DNA of 64,000 nucleotides, from assembly GCF_016765675.1 (NCBI RefSeq), contig NZ_JAESWB010000025.1:310001-374000 (forward strand). The letters are read 5' to 3'. The translations under genes and the position numbers were made by a program. Shown here one piece after another: positions 1-8,974 of this stretch (within the stretch, counting starts at the first letter, position 1; the number at the start of each line of letters is the position of its first letter). The notes under the pieces are model-generated. The model made no database searches. It saw only the letters and a program-made list of their open reading frames with translations, and had not been told where the DNA came from. The stretch is from Neobacillus paridis (lineage in GTDB: Bacteria > Bacillota > Bacilli > Bacillales > Cytobacillaceae).

Positions 1-15
1 AAGTAGCGGTTATTT

Positions 16-46
16 AAGGGGGAATTGATAGCATTCCCTCTTATTT
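16..46 (+). terminator. intrinsic terminator of the upstream gene
   Basis: A stem pairing AAGGGGGAAT with ATTCCCTCTT is followed by a T-rich tract. It sits before trmR and probably ends the transcript of a gene lying left of the window. Confidence 0.6.
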
Positions 47-223
47 TGTGGTAAAATTGTTCAAGTGTTTAATAAGTAAACGATAGCGTTACTCACAGCA
101 AATTTGTCTTAACGAGACGAACCGTGGTTGAACGGTTGTACGTTTTTTCTGTGAACGCTTTTTTTCATGTCTAAAGAGCGGTGTTTTGGCAAGAATTGAT
201 TTAAGGATTGAGGTGAAGGCAGC

Positions 224-874
224 TTGTTAAATGAGAAGCTGCATTTATATATTAACGGGTTAATTCCTGAACGCAATCCATTATTTATGGAAATGGAGCA
301 GTTCGCCCAATTACATGGCATCCCTATTATGGAGCTGGCCGGAATCGAAACGATGCTGCAGCTGCTTCGGATTCAGCAAGCTAAGAACATCCTTGAGATA
401 GGCACGGCGATCGGCTATTCGGCCCTTCGAATGGCAGAGACTCTTCCTAATGCTCGGATTGTGACGATTGAGCGGGATATCGAGCGGATTGGGCAGGCTC
501 GAGAATTTATCCAACGTTCTAAGCATAGTCAGCAAATCAGCTTGATTGAAGGAGATGCGCTTGAAGTTGAACAGGAAATCAGTGGACATGCCCCATTTGA
601 TGCCATTTTTATTGATGCGGCTAAAGGACAATATAAAAAGTTTTTTCAGTTATATGCCAAGTATTTAAACAAGGACGGATTAATGATTACCGATAATGTA
701 TTGTTTAAGGGACTTGTGGCAGAACCAAAGATTGAAAACAAAAGAACGCGGAATCTTGTCAAGAAGATTGCTGAATTTAACCGTTGGTTGATGAACCATC
801 CTGATTATGATTCCGTTATTCTGCCCGTGGGGGACGGTGTAACTGTAAGCAAAAGGAGAGGTGAGAGAAATTGA
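224..874 (+). CDS. trmR: tRNA 5-hydroxyuridine methyltransferase TrmR
   Basis: A class I SAM-dependent O-methyltransferase of 216 aa, orthologous in sequence and position to B. subtilis YrrM/TrmR. That enzyme methylates 5-hydroxyuridine at tRNA position 34 to 5-methoxyuridine. The SAM-binding motif EIGTAIGYSA is near residues 57-66 and an acidic IDAAKGQYKKFF motif near 130. I chose a TTG start at 224 because GAGGTGAAGG lies a few bases upstream. The stop overlaps the start of yrrN by 4 bp, so the two are probably translationally coupled. yrrN and yrrO make the hydroxyuridine substrate, so the operon is one tRNA-modification pathway. The function is known from the family and not tested here. 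Confidence 0.9.
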   Translation: MLNEKLHLYINGLIPERNPLFMEMEQFAQLHGIPIMELAGIETMLQLLRIQQAKNILEIGTAIGYSALRMAETLPNARIVTIERDIERIGQAREFIQRSKHSQQISLIEGDALEVEQEISGHAPFDAIFIDAAKGQYKKFFQLYAKYLNKDGLMITDNVLFKGLVAEPKIENKRTRNLVKKIAEFNRWLMNHPDYDSVILPVGDGVTVSKRRGERN

Positions 875-1800
875 CGAAACCGGAATTACTCGTGACACCC
901 ATTTCTGTTGATGATATAGTGCCATTAGTGGAGGCGGGTGCAGATGCTTTTGTTATCGGTGAACAAAGATATGGTTTAAGACTTGCCGGAGAATTTAACC
1001 GGGAAGATGTGGCAAAAGCGATTGCTCTTGCTCACGCTAACGGAAAAAAAGTCTATGTTGCCATGAATGCCATTTTTCATAACGAAAAAGTGGAGGAATT
1101 AGCTGAGTACTTACGATTTGTTTCCAGTGTAAACGCGGATGCCGTCATTTTTGGCGATCCTGCCGTATTAATGACGGCCCGGGAAGTTGCTCCGGAAATG
1201 AAGCTTCATTGGAGCACAGAAACAACAGGAACAAACTGGTATACGTGTAATTATTGGGGGCGTAAAGGTGCTAAACGTGCGGTACTAGCCCGAGAAATTA
1301 ACATGGATGCCATTATCGAAACGAAAGAACAGGCAGAAGTGGAGATTGAGGTCCAAGTCCACGGAATGAGCTGTATGTTCCAATCAAAACGATCTTTGCT
1401 TGGCAATTATTTTGAATACCAAGGGAAAGTAATGGAAGTCGAAAATCATAAACAGCAAAAAGATATGTTTTTACATGATAAGGAACGGGGAAATAAATAT
1501 CCGATTTTTGAAGATGACAATGGAACCCATATCATGAGCCCGAATGATATATGCATAATTGATGAACTTCAAGACATGCTCGAAGCAGGTGTTGATTCGT
1601 TTAAGATTGATGGAATTTTAAAGAGTCCGGGATATATTCTAGCTGTCACAAAGATTTATCGGGAAGCCATTGATTTATATTTCGAGAACCCCGATTTATA
1701 TGAAGATAAAAAGGACGAGCTGCTTGAAAAAATTGAAGAAATTCAACCGGCTAACCGTCCGTTGGATACAGGATTCTTTTTCAAAGAAACAGTCTATTAA
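871..1800 (+). CDS. yrrN: U32-family tRNA hydroxylation protein YrrN (TrhP1)
   Basis: A 309-aa U32 (collagenase-like) family protein with a TTG start that overlaps the end of trmR. The family signature appears around residue 165 as HGMSCMFQSKRS. In B. subtilis YrrN and YrrO together are needed for prephenate-dependent 5-hydroxyuridine formation at tRNA U34. YrrN is the shorter partner. Unlike YrrO it lacks the CCQSC cysteine cluster, which fits an accessory role. The older label peptidase is a family-name carry-over. It is followed by an AAGGAGGGG Shine-Dalgarno for yrrO. Confidence 0.9.
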   Translation: MTKPELLVTPISVDDIVPLVEAGADAFVIGEQRYGLRLAGEFNREDVAKAIALAHANGKKVYVAMNAIFHNEKVEELAEYLRFVSSVNADAVIFGDPAVLMTAREVAPEMKLHWSTETTGTNWYTCNYWGRKGAKRAVLAREINMDAIIETKEQAEVEIEVQVHGMSCMFQSKRSLLGNYFEYQGKVMEVENHKQQKDMFLHDKERGNKYPIFEDDNGTHIMSPNDICIIDELQDMLEAGVDSFKIDGILKSPGYILAVTKIYREAIDLYFENPDLYEDKKDELLEKIEEIQPANRPLDTGFFFKETVY

Positions 1801-1816
1801 AAGGAGGGGCTCAACG

Positions 1817-3088
1817 ATGAATACAGTGAAAGATCGGATTTCTGAAATGATTGATGGAAAGCGTGTGATTGTAAAGAAGCCGGAACTCCTTGCTCCAGCA
1901 GGCAATCTGGAAAAATTAAAAATTGCCGTTCATTATGGAGCCGATGCTGTCTTTATTGGCGGGCAGGAATATGGTCTCAGGTCCAATGCAGATAACTTCA
2001 CATTAGAAGAAATCAAAGAAGGCGTAGAGTTTGCGAAACAATACGGGGCAAAGATTTATGTGACGACAAACATATATGCCCATAATGAGAATATTCCCGG
2101 CTTGGAAGAATACATGCTTGGCTTAAAAGAGGCAGGCGTGGCCGGAATTATTGTGGCGGACCCTCTTATTATTGAAACATGCCGCCGGGTGGCACCTGAA
2201 ATTGAAGTTCACTTGAGTACACAACAATCGCTTTCCAATTGGAAGGCAATCCAATTCTGGCAGCAAGAGGGCTTGGAGCGGGTGGTGTTAGCTCGTGAAA
2301 CAAGTGCTGATGAGATACGTGAAATGAAGGAAAAGGTAGACATTGAGATCGAAACCTTTATTCATGGTGCCATGTGTATAGCCTATTCCGGCCGTTGTGT
2401 CTTGAGTAACCATATGACTGCACGGGATTCCAACCGCGGCGGCTGCTGCCAGTCCTGCCGTTGGGATTATGATCTTTATCGTCTCGAAGGCAGTGATCAG
2501 GAGGTGCCTCTGTTTGCCGAAGGTGATGCGCCATTTGCGATGAGCCCGAAGGATCTGAATCTGATTCAGTCGATTCCGAAAATGATTGAGCTTGGTATTG
2601 ACAGCTTGAAAATCGAGGGCCGGATGAAGTCGATTCACTATATTGCAACGGTTGTCAGTGTATACCGAAAAGTGATTGATACGTACTGTGCGGACCCCGA
2701 CAATTTTGAGATTAAACAAGAATGGCTGAAGGAACTGGATAAGTGTGCTAATCGGGAGACGGCCCCGGCGTTTTTCGAAGGTGTCCCAGGGTATAAAGAG
2801 CAGATGTTTGGTAATCATAGCAAGAAGACTAGTTACGAATTTGTCGGTCTTGTGTTGGATTATAATCAAGAAACGCAAATGGTGACCTTACAGCAGCGAA
2901 ATCATTTCAGACCGGGGGATGAAGTGGAATTCTTTGGACCGGAAATTGAAAACTTCACCCATGTTATCGAAAAAATTTGGGATGAAAAAGGTCAGGAACT
3001 GGATGCCGCCAGACATCCACTGCAAATCGTTCAATTTAAGTTAGATAAACCGGTTTATCCTAACAACATGATGCGAAAGGGGAACTAG
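1817..3088 (+). CDS. yrrO: U32-family tRNA hydroxylation protein YrrO (TrhP2)
   Basis: A 423-aa U32-family protein, partner of YrrN in tRNA 5-hydroxyuridine synthesis. The signature [18 protein letters not shown] lies near residues 180-197, followed by GGCCQSC. These cysteines are the likely Fe-S ligands in this family. I chose ATG 1817 because AAGGAGGGG ends about 8 bp upstream, although the frame stays open further 5'. The TAG overlaps the first possible udk start codon, so all four genes look like one operon. Confidence 0.92.
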   Translation: MNTVKDRISEMIDGKRVIVKKPELLAPAGNLEKLKIAVHYGADAVFIGGQEYGLRSNADNFTLEEIKEGVEFAKQYGAKIYVTTNIYAHNENIPGLEEYMLGLKEAGVAGIIVADPLIIETCRRVAPEIEVHLSTQQSLSNWKAIQFWQQEGLERVVLARETSADEIREMKEKVDIEIETFIHGAMCIAYSGRCVLSNHMTARDSNRGGCCQSCRWDYDLYRLEGSDQEVPLFAEGDAPFAMSPKDLNLIQSIPKMIELGIDSLKIEGRMKSIHYIATVVSVYRKVIDTYCADPDNFEIKQEWLKELDKCANRETAPAFFEGVPGYKEQMFGNHSKKTSYEFVGLVLDYNQETQMVTLQQRNHFRPGDEVEFFGPEIENFTHVIEKIWDEKGQELDAARHPLQIVQFKLDKPVYPNNMMRKGN

Positions 3089-3090
3089 TG

Positions 3091-3723
3091 ATGCGTAAAC
3101 CGGTGGTTATCGGTGTTTCCGGCGGCTCCGGCTCAGGAAAAACCAGCGTAACAAAGGCCATTTATGAAAGCTTTAAAGATCATTCGATTTTAGTGATTGA
3201 ACAGGATTATTATTATAAGGATCAAAGTCATTTGCCGTTTGAGGAGCGGTTAAAAACAAATTATGATCATCCGCTGGCGTTTGATAATGATTTGCTGATA
3301 GCGCATATTAAGAAGCTGTTGCGTTATGAACCGATTGAAAAGCCAGTTTATGACTATGCCCTTCATACTCGTTCTAATCAAGTCATCCATGTGGAACCAA
3401 AGGAAGTTATCATTATTGAAGGGATTTTAGTTCTTGAGGATGAGCGGCTAAGAAATTTAATGGATATAAAACTATTTGTTGATACGGATGCTGATATTCG
3501 AATTATCCGCCGCTTAACCCGCGATATTAAAGAGCGCGGGCGCAGCTTTGATTCAGTGATCGACCAATATACGAATGTAGTAAGACCGATGCATAATCAG
3601 TTTGTGGAACCAACAAAACGATATGCAGATATTATTATCCCTGAGGGCGGTCAGAATCATGTTGCGATCGATTTGATGGTGACAAAAATTCAAACAATTC
3701 TTGAACAAAAGTCATTTTTGTGA
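3091..3723 (+). CDS. udk: uridine kinase Udk
   Basis: Pyrimidine salvage kinase that phosphorylates uridine and cytidine to UMP and CMP with GTP or ATP. The 210-aa protein opens with a P-loop, [13 protein letters not shown], at residues 8-20. It keeps the QDYYYKD substrate motif near residue 40. Both length and order after yrrO match B. subtilis. A GTG at 3088 in the same frame overlaps the yrrO stop and could be the real start; I prefer ATG 3091 because of the AAAGGGG spacing. Confidence 0.95.
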   Translation: MRKPVVIGVSGGSGSGKTSVTKAIYESFKDHSILVIEQDYYYKDQSHLPFEERLKTNYDHPLAFDNDLLIAHIKKLLRYEPIEKPVYDYALHTRSNQVIHVEPKEVIIIEGILVLEDERLRNLMDIKLFVDTDADIRIIRRLTRDIKERGRSFDSVIDQYTNVVRPMHNQFVEPTKRYADIIIPEGGQNHVAIDLMVTKIQTILEQKSFL

Positions 3724-3885
3724 AACAATAGCAAAAGATAAGAAAAAAGAATCCTTGAATGGATGATAAGCTTGCGCGCCCTGATGAAAAGGACGCGCAC
3801 TATGTATTATGCTGATAAGCAAATAAATTCAGATTGATACCACAATTCTAATGGGGGATTGTGAAGACTAGAAGGAGTGAGGATT

Positions 3886-4362
3886 TTGGCTGCAGAAAAA
3901 GAATTTCCAATGACACAGGCTGGAAAAGAAAAACTTGAACAAGAACTTGAATATTTAAAAACAGTGAAGCGTAAAGAAGTAGTTGAAAGAATAAAAATTG
4001 CCCGGAGTTTTGGTGACCTATCTGAAAACTCCGAGTACGACTCTGCGAAAGAAGAACAAGCATTTGTTGAAGGCAGAATTACGACAATAGAAAACATGAT
4101 TCGCAACGCCAAAATTATCGCTGAAGGTGAACTTGCCGGCGATTCGGTTACATTGGGCAGTTCTGTGACGTTTGTAGAGCTTCCGGATGGCGAAGAAGAG
4201 ACTTATATCATTGTCGGAAGTGCCGAAGCGGATCCATTTGAGGGGAAAATCTCCAACGATTCGCCCATTGCCAAAAGCCTGTTGGGCAGAAAAGTAGGCG
4301 AAGAAGTTACCGTGCAAACTCCTGGGGGAGAAATGACTGTTAAAATTGTATCGATTAAATAA
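3886..4362 (+). CDS. greA: transcription elongation factor GreA
   Basis: GreA rescues backtracked RNA polymerase by stimulating cleavage of the nascent RNA through its secondary channel. The 158-aa protein shows the long N-terminal coiled coil with the acidic tip, [19 protein letters not shown], near residues 40-58, then the FKBP-like C-terminal domain. I chose TTG 3886, giving [10 protein letters not shown] as in other Bacillus GreA proteins, 8 bp after AAGGAG. It is followed by a terminator that merges with the start of the next gene. Confidence 0.95.
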   Translation: MAAEKEFPMTQAGKEKLEQELEYLKTVKRKEVVERIKIARSFGDLSENSEYDSAKEEQAFVEGRITTIENMIRNAKIIAEGELAGDSVTLGSSVTFVELPDGEEETYIIVGSAEADPFEGKISNDSPIAKSLLGRKVGEEVTVQTPGGEMTVKIVSIK

Positions 4363-4385
4363 GGGAAGTTGTTTGAAAACAGGAA

Positions 4386-4418
4386 ACCTCGTCAAAACTT
4401 TTGACGAGGTGTTTTTTT
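4386..4418 (+). terminator. greA terminator overlapping the pbpI ribosome binding site
   Basis: The arms ACCTCGTCAA (4386-4395) and TTGACGAGGT (4401-4410) pair perfectly around a 5-nt loop. A run of seven T follows and then immediately the ATG of pbpI at 4419. The Shine-Dalgarno GAGGTG (4406-4411) is inside the 3' arm, 7 nt from the ATG. Confidence 0.8.
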
Positions 4419-6170
4419 ATGTGGCGAAGACGAACGCTGGGCTTGCTTTTTATCTTCAGCTTTATTTTTTTTCTATTCTTGGCTCGATTAATGCAAATTC
4501 AATTGTTCAAGACAGAAAATTTTTCGCAACATCATCTAAATTTACTTGAGGAAAGTGTCAAACAGCGGACCCAGGAATTGATGCTTGACAATGGCAGGGG
4601 AAATTTCTCTGATCGAAATGGTCAGCCGCTGACTCATAAACAGGCAAATGTGCTAGTTTTGTTTCCTTTTTTAAAAAAAATGGATTGGCAGGTGGAAAAG
4701 GTTGCTGAGATTACTAAAATCCCGGCAGATTCACTGTTGTCGGCTGTTAATTCAGCGAAAAAGCCGTTTGCTTACGGTGAACCGGATCCAATGGAGCTAA
4801 CAAGTAGGCAAATGGATCAAGTGAACGCGTTAATGATCCCCGGCGTCTTTGCGGTTGAAAAAAAATATGAACGGACAAAGGTACCATCCGAACAGCTAAT
4901 AGGACTTACAGGAGAAAATGCTGAGGAATTAAAAAAACGCTATCCTGATAAAGAACTTTCAGAGAAAACGTTAATCGGGATTTCAGGACTTGAAGAAAGC
5001 TTTGATGAATTTCTTCTTCCCGAAGGAAAATCGAAGCTGATTTTTCATGTGGATGGCGTTGGCGCACCGTTATTTGGGATCAATGTCAAGTATGTCGATC
5101 CGGCCAACCCCTTCTATCCGGTCAATATCCGCACCACTATTGATAAAACCATCCAGCAAAAAGCCGAGGAGCTAGTTGATCGATATCAGATAAAAAAGGG
5201 TGGTTTAGTCCTTCTCAATATAGAAGATAACAGTGTGCTGGCACTGGTTTCGCGGCCGGCAATCAACAAAAAGGATCCCTATAATGGTTCTGGATTAACG
5301 AATCAAATGTTAAAGCAGCAAATCCTCGGATCGGTATTTAAGACAGTGGTCGCCGCGGCAGCGCTCGAACATAATGTAGACAACCCCAACCGCCTTTTTA
5401 ATTGCAGCCAAAAAATCAATGGCAAACCAGAGCGGAAATATCATTACGGACTATTGAATTTTACTGATAGCTTTGCCAGAAGCTGTAACCGGACCTTTGG
5501 AGAATTGGCCAAAGAACTGCAAAAAAAGGATCCGAATATATTAGAGGAATTTGCAACTAAGTTGTCCTTAACCGGATCAGTCGGATGGCGAGGAGATATT
5601 TATCATACAAGTGATTTTAAACAGTTGACGGATGAGGATAAGGGGCGTGTATTTTTGTCTGACGAGGCGAGAAAGGATGCCAACCTTGCAGCCATGTCGG
5701 GAATCGGCCAGCATGAAGTACGGGCTACTCCGTTGGCCGCTGCCAATATGATGGCCACGATTGCCAGAGGTGGTCAAAAAGAAATGGTGCGGGTTGTCTC
5801 CAAAATTGAATACAAAAACGGTACGACGATGGTGGATTTTTCAGAGAAAGATCTGGAAGGAGAAACCATCTCACCCTATACGGCAATGAAATTACAAAAA
5901 TTATTACGTGAGGTGGTCGTTAATCCCAATGGTACCGGCAAATGGTTTAAAGGTCTGCCCTATGATGTAGCGGGGAAGTCGGGAACCGCTGAAACTGGGA
6001 AATATAAGGACGGAAAACAGCTCCATAACAAGTGGTTCGCCGGTTATTTTCCCTACCAACACCCGAAATACGCTTTAGTAACGGTTAATTTGGATGTAGC
6101 AGATAGTGAAGGTGGAGTCAATCTTTTGTTCGCTGATATGGTAAAAGCTCTATATGAAAAAGACAATTAA
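4419..6170 (+). CDS. pbpI: class B penicillin-binding protein (YrrR/PbpI-like)
   Basis: A peptidoglycan transpeptidase of 583 aa anchored by one N-terminal membrane segment (about residues 7-28). It has a PBP dimerisation region and a C-terminal transpeptidase domain. The catalytic motifs are present: SVFK with the nucleophile near Ser305, SCN near 355 and KSGT near 520. In B. subtilis pbpI (yrrR) is at this locus and is expressed in the forespore; I did not find a clear SigF promoter here. The start ATG 4419 is fixed by GAGGTG 7 nt upstream, and that Shine-Dalgarno is buried in the greA terminator. Confidence 0.88.
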   Translation: MWRRRTLGLLFIFSFIFFLFLARLMQIQLFKTENFSQHHLNLLEESVKQRTQELMLDNGRGNFSDRNGQPLTHKQANVLVLFPFLKKMDWQVEKVAEITKIPADSLLSAVNSAKKPFAYGEPDPMELTSRQMDQVNALMIPGVFAVEKKYERTKVPSEQLIGLTGENAEELKKRYPDKELSEKTLIGISGLEESFDEFLLPEGKSKLIFHVDGVGAPLFGINVKYVDPANPFYPVNIRTTIDKTIQQKAEELVDRYQIKKGGLVLLNIEDNSVLALVSRPAINKKDPYNGSGLTNQMLKQQILGSVFKTVVAAAALEHNVDNPNRLFNCSQKINGKPERKYHYGLLNFTDSFARSCNRTFGELAKELQKKDPNILEEFATKLSLTGSVGWRGDIYHTSDFKQLTDEDKGRVFLSDEARKDANLAAMSGIGQHEVRATPLAAANMMATIARGGQKEMVRVVSKIEYKNGTTMVDFSEKDLEGETISPYTAMKLQKLLREVVVNPNGTGKWFKGLPYDVAGKSGTAETGKYKDGKQLHNKWFAGYFPYQHPKYALVTVNLDVADSEGGVNLLFADMVKALYEKDN

Positions 6171-6195
6171 AACAAAGTTTAGTTGATAAAAAATG

Positions 6196-6227
6196 CTGCC
6201 GTTATGCTAACAAGCTTACGGCTTTTT
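6196..6227 (+). terminator. intrinsic terminator after pbpI
   Basis: GCCGT (6198-6202) pairs with ACGGC (6218-6222) and is followed by TTTTT. It separates pbpI from yrrS. Confidence 0.6.
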
Positions 6228-6317
6228 CCATTTTCAGGACAAATGAAGGATATTCCTTCAAGTTCTGTGCAATTCATGTTAGAATATTCACAGCCTAGTT
6301 TTTAGGAGGAGAGTTAC

Positions 6318-7019
6318 ATGAATAATGATTTAAATCAACATTCACGTTCTGGCTACAGGGCTAAACGAAGAAAAACAAATCTTATTTTAAATAGCCTGAT
6401 CATCATAGTACTCGCATTAATCATCTTTGTTGCTTATAATATTTTTGCTTCTGGTGATAGTGACAACACTTCCCAGCCAAAACAAAAACCAAAAACGGAA
6501 CAAGTAAAAAATGAAAAAAAGACTGATGATACAGCGTTAAATCAAGAGTCTGCTAAAACAGAAGAGGCAGCGAAAGAAGATACCGGCGATGAAAATGAGA
6601 CTACGCAAAATGATCAACAACAAAATAATGAACAAGCAGAAGAGGCCTCAACCGAGGGGACAGATTCTTCGCAGGCAGTTGTTTCTGACGGGGGCAGTTC
6701 CGCAAATGTCATCCGGACCATTGAAAATCCTGCATGGAAACCAGTTGGAACCTCGCAAACAGGTCAACATACGCCAGTGTACAATTCCAACTCAGTAGAT
6801 TGGCAGGAAATGTTAAATGCAATTACTTATGCAACGGGTTTAGATCAAAACAATATGATTGTTTGGTTTTTAGGGAGAGATCGTAGTACGACAAATGCCT
6901 CAATCGGGACGGTCTCCTCTAAAGACAAGCAGCAAAAGTATAGGGTCTACATTAAATGGGTTGACGGGGAAGGCTGGGTCCCAACAAAAGTTGAAGAATT
7001 AGCCAAGATTGATAGATAA
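6318..7019 (+). CDS. yrrS: YrrS family membrane protein (DUF1510)
   Basis: A 233-aa protein with a short basic cytoplasmic N-terminus (RAKRRKTN), one hydrophobic membrane segment at about residues 25-45, then a long Glu/Gln/Lys/Thr-rich linker (about 50-130). The conserved C-terminal domain, roughly 135-233, matches the DUF1510 family as I know it. B. subtilis yrrS also follows pbpI. The extracytoplasmic placement next to a transpeptidase suggests a cell-envelope role, but the function is unknown. Start supported by TAGGAGGAG just upstream. Confidence 0.85.
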   Translation: MNNDLNQHSRSGYRAKRRKTNLILNSLIIIVLALIIFVAYNIFASGDSDNTSQPKQKPKTEQVKNEKKTDDTALNQESAKTEEAAKEDTGDENETTQNDQQQNNEQAEEASTEGTDSSQAVVSDGGSSANVIRTIENPAWKPVGTSQTGQHTPVYNSNSVDWQEMLNAITYATGLDQNNMIVWFLGRDRSTTNASIGTVSSKDKQQKYRVYIKWVDGEGWVPTKVEELAKIDR

Positions 7020-7034
7020 CAGCGGAGGGTAACA

Positions 7035-7730
7035 ATGAAAATTGCAATCATCGGAGCAATGGAAGAAGAAGTGAGCTTATTAAGAGATCATATCAAGGGA
7101 CGATCTGAAGAAACGATAGCGGGCTGTGAATTTACCTTTGGAAAATTACATGAAACAGATGTCATTCTTTTGCGTTCAGGTATTGGCAAGGTAAACGCTG
7201 CCATGTCCACCACCATTTTACTTGAAAAATATAAGCCTGACTTAATTATCAATACTGGTTCGGCCGGTGGGACGAATCCGGAACTCAATGTCGGAGATGC
7301 AGTAATATCAACTGAGGTTCGCCATCATGATGTCGATGTAACTGCATTTGATTATGAATATGGTCAGGTTCCTCAGCTCCCTGCTGCCTTTTTGGCAGAC
7401 GAGAAATTAATTTCGATCGCTGAAGCTGCAGCAAAGGAACTGGATCATTTTCAAGTCGTTAGAGGTTTAATTGCCTCGGGTGACTCCTTTATGGACGATC
7501 CTGAACGCGTAAAATTTATTCAAACGAAATTTGAGCATGTCCTGGCAGTTGAGATGGAGGCTGCAGCCATTGCCCAAGTAGCCCACTGCTTTGCTGTTCC
7601 ATTTGTGATCATTCGCTCGCTATCAGATATTGCCGGCAAACAATCCGAGATCTCATTTGATCAATTTATTGATAAAGCAGCAACCAATTCCGCCACATTG
7701 GTGATGAAAATGGTCGCTGCGCTAAAATAG
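7035..7730 (+). CDS. mtnN: 5'-methylthioadenosine/S-adenosylhomocysteine nucleosidase
   Basis: Hydrolyses methylthioadenosine and S-adenosylhomocysteine to adenine plus a thio-ribose, feeding methionine salvage and clearing SAM by-products. The 231-aa protein begins [13 protein letters not shown] and contains the nucleosidase motif TGSAGG near residue 75. [12 protein letters not shown] near 172-183 carries the catalytic and substrate Glu residues, and the conserved SD lies near residue 197. AGCGGAGGGT provides the Shine-Dalgarno. A repeat-derived terminator follows. Confidence 0.95.
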   Translation: MKIAIIGAMEEEVSLLRDHIKGRSEETIAGCEFTFGKLHETDVILLRSGIGKVNAAMSTTILLEKYKPDLIINTGSAGGTNPELNVGDAVISTEVRHHDVDVTAFDYEYGQVPQLPAAFLADEKLISIAEAAAKELDHFQVVRGLIASGDSFMDDPERVKFIQTKFEHVLAVEMEAAAIAQVAHCFAVPFVIIRSLSDIAGKQSEISFDQFIDKAATNSATLVMKMVAALK

Positions 7731-7739
7731 AAAACTAGT

Positions 7740-7782
7740 GGGTGTCAGGCACCAGAAAAATGTGCCTGACACCCCTTTTTTT
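7740..7782 (+). terminator. mtnN terminator built from a GTGTCAGGCAC repeat
   Basis: A 13-bp perfect stem (GGGTGTCAGGCAC at 7740-7752, complement at 7762-7774) with a 9-nt loop and a T-run. The core word GTGTCAGGCACC recurs at 9000-9010 in another hairpin, so the terminator seems built from a dispersed repeat. Confidence 0.8.
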
Positions 7783-7812
7783 AAGTTCACAAAAATACTT
7801 TTAAAAAAATGG

Positions 7813-7854
7813 TTTACAATGAGGTAAAAAGTGGTTATACTTACCGTAGTAAGT
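7813..7854 (+). promoter_or_regulatory. SigA-type promoter with overlapping palindromic operator
   Basis: TTTACA (7813-7818), a 17-bp spacer and TATACT (7836-7841). ACTTAC (7839-7844) and GTAAGT (7849-7854) form a perfect dyad with a 4-bp centre covering the -10 end and start point. The placement is that of a repressor operator. The shape reminds me of operators of HxlR/DUF24 regulators, but I cannot verify that. Confidence 0.6.
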
Positions 7855-7882
7855 AAAAAATTCCAAAAGGAGGTCGAAGAAG

Positions 7883-7978
7883 ATGATTTTAGTAAATGGC
7901 GTAACTGGAACTAATGGAACTGGTAAAACTTTATATTCGAAGATCACTCATTCGACCGGATTGGAATGGATTGCCTAA
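7883..7978 (+). pseudogene. 31-codon remnant, possibly of an NmrA-type oxidoreductase
   Basis: A strong Shine-Dalgarno (AAAAGGAGG) precedes a 31-codon ORF beginning MILVNGVTGTNGTG, then unrelated-looking residues and a stop. The first 14 residues resemble the dinucleotide-binding N-terminus of NmrA-like NAD(P)H oxidoreductases (typically MILVTGATG). With the promoter and operator upstream this could be a gene that lost almost all of its body. It could also be a true short peptide. The assignment is weak. Confidence 0.3.
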
Positions 7979-8004
7979 GCTTTTAGTTATTTTACATATC
8001 CATG

Positions 8005-8075
8005 CCGCAGGGAGAATGACGCCTTGCGGTATTTTTGTGTCTAAAAAACTGCCGCAGGGAGTGACTTCTTGCGGC
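8005..8075 (+). repeat. two tandem terminator-like hairpins
   Basis: Two similar units in tandem, 8005-8029 and 8051-8075. Each starts with CCGCAGGGAG, ends with TTGCGG and is followed by a T-rich tract with TTTTTGTG. The second (GCCGCA/TGCGGC then TTTTTT) is a good intrinsic terminator; the first has a 7/8 paired stem. Confidence 0.65.
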
Positions 8076-8219
8076 TTTTTTGTGCCCTTTTGTTGGGAAA
8101 AGGGGGGAGTATTGCTAAAAAGCAAATGATAGCTTACCAACTGGGGGGCTCAAAGGGATCCGCCTTGCATAAGCTGGCAATTGTAAATAAGTTGAAAGAA
8201 TTTAAGGAGGTGATTCTAA

Positions 8220-8360
8220 ATGACTCTGAACATTTTATTTTTCTCGATTACAATCAGAAAACGTAAAGTAAGTTATGAGGAAGCTATTCAGCAGGAAATG
8301 GTTGATAAGCTCTATGAGCAATACAGAGACCGTCAAATGTCCATTCATCATATTATGTAA
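8220..8360 (+). CDS. yrzI: YrzI family small protein, copy 1
   Basis: A 46-aa ORF beginning MTLNILFFSITIRKRKVS. It has a hydrophobic N-terminus (about residues 2-12), a basic patch, then a charged helix. AAGGAGGTG lies about 9 bp upstream. It matches what I know of the YrzI family of small Bacillus proteins, often called probable sporulation peptides, whose B. subtilis member is in the same region. A paralogue follows 28 bp downstream. The function is unknown. Confidence 0.75.
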   Translation: MTLNILFFSITIRKRKVSYEEAIQQEMVDKLYEQYRDRQMSIHHIM

Positions 8361-8388
8361 TGGCTTTGATTTAAAGGAAGTGATAAAA

Positions 8389-8529
8389 ATGACCTTGAAT
8401 ATTTTATTTATGACGATCACAATTACAAAACGTAAAATAAGTCAAGAAGAAGCAATCCATCAGGAAATGGTGGAGAAACTCTATGAAGCGCATAAAGAGC
8501 GTCAAATGACCATGTATCGAATCATGTAA
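8389..8529 (+). CDS. yrzI: YrzI family small protein, copy 2
   Basis: Also 46 aa, beginning MTLNILFMTITITKRKIS and ending MTMYRIM. About two thirds of the residues match copy 1, and the shared EEAI.QEMV.KLYE core is obvious. AAAGGAAGTG is the Shine-Dalgarno. The tandem arrangement indicates a local duplication. The predicted form is a short N-terminal hydrophobic helix plus an amphipathic charged tail. No function can be read from the sequence. Confidence 0.75.
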   Translation: MTLNILFMTITITKRKISQEEAIHQEMVEKLYEAHKERQMTMYRIM

Positions 8530-8567
8530 TGTCCAACAAAATAAACGAAAGAAAGGTGGTTTTTATA

Positions 8568-8627
8568 ATGATGTTTAAGTTGAAAGGCCGTGGAGATAGC
8601 ATATGGGGTATGAAAGATACCACCTAG
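8568..8627 (+). CDS. possible 19-aa peptide
   Basis: A short ORF (MMFKLKGRGDSIWGMKDTT) 10 bp after GAAAGGTGG, lying directly behind the two yrzI copies. A good ribosome binding site is its only support; it may not be a gene. Confidence 0.25.
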   Translation: MMFKLKGRGDSIWGMKDTT

Positions 8628-8659
8628 CCTAAGGAGAACTTACTGGGGGTGAATAAATA

Positions 8660-8716
8660 ATGCCATTGCATATTTTATTATTATCCCTGATTTTTAAAGG
8701 GAAGAAAAAATATTAA
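8660..8716 (+). CDS. possible truncated YrzI-like peptide
   Basis: An 18-aa ORF (MPLHILLLSLIFKGKKKY) preceded by GGGGGTG at 9 nt. Its pattern M-x-L-x-I-L then S and a basic end follows the N-terminus of the two upstream YrzI proteins. It looks like a third copy lacking the charged tail. Confidence 0.35.
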   Translation: MPLHILLLSLIFKGKKKY

Positions 8717-8850
8717 TACTATCATAAATTGTTCGGTTTGCTAAGAAATAAGACACTATGTTAACAAAATGTTCACATCTCCAAAAGGTAGATACTGTGA
8801 ATATATGATAAATTTAAGGTACACAGGATCTGTCAAAGGGGTGGAGATAT

Positions 8851-8931
8851 ATGTTCTTAGTAGTGATGGCTTTCGTCATTACCGGAGTGATTGGATGTGT
8901 CATTTCGGCTGAGATCAGTGCAGAGGCATAG
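8851..8931 (+). CDS. 26-aa single-span membrane peptide
   Basis: An ORF encoding MFLVVMAFVITGVIGCVISA followed by EISAEA, almost wholly hydrophobic, with AAAGGGGTGGAG as Shine-Dalgarno. It fits the general pattern of tiny membrane peptides of Bacillus. No homologue is recognised. Confidence 0.4.
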   Translation: MFLVVMAFVITGVIGCVISAEISAEA

Positions 8932-8974
8932 AAAGCACCCGTATTTTTATTGAAAATATGATCTGGAATAAGTA

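Noticed and set aside
7883..7978. GTNGTGKT as a Walker A of a small ATPase
   Set aside because: 31 codons cannot make a P-loop domain, and no strand or helix follows in frame.
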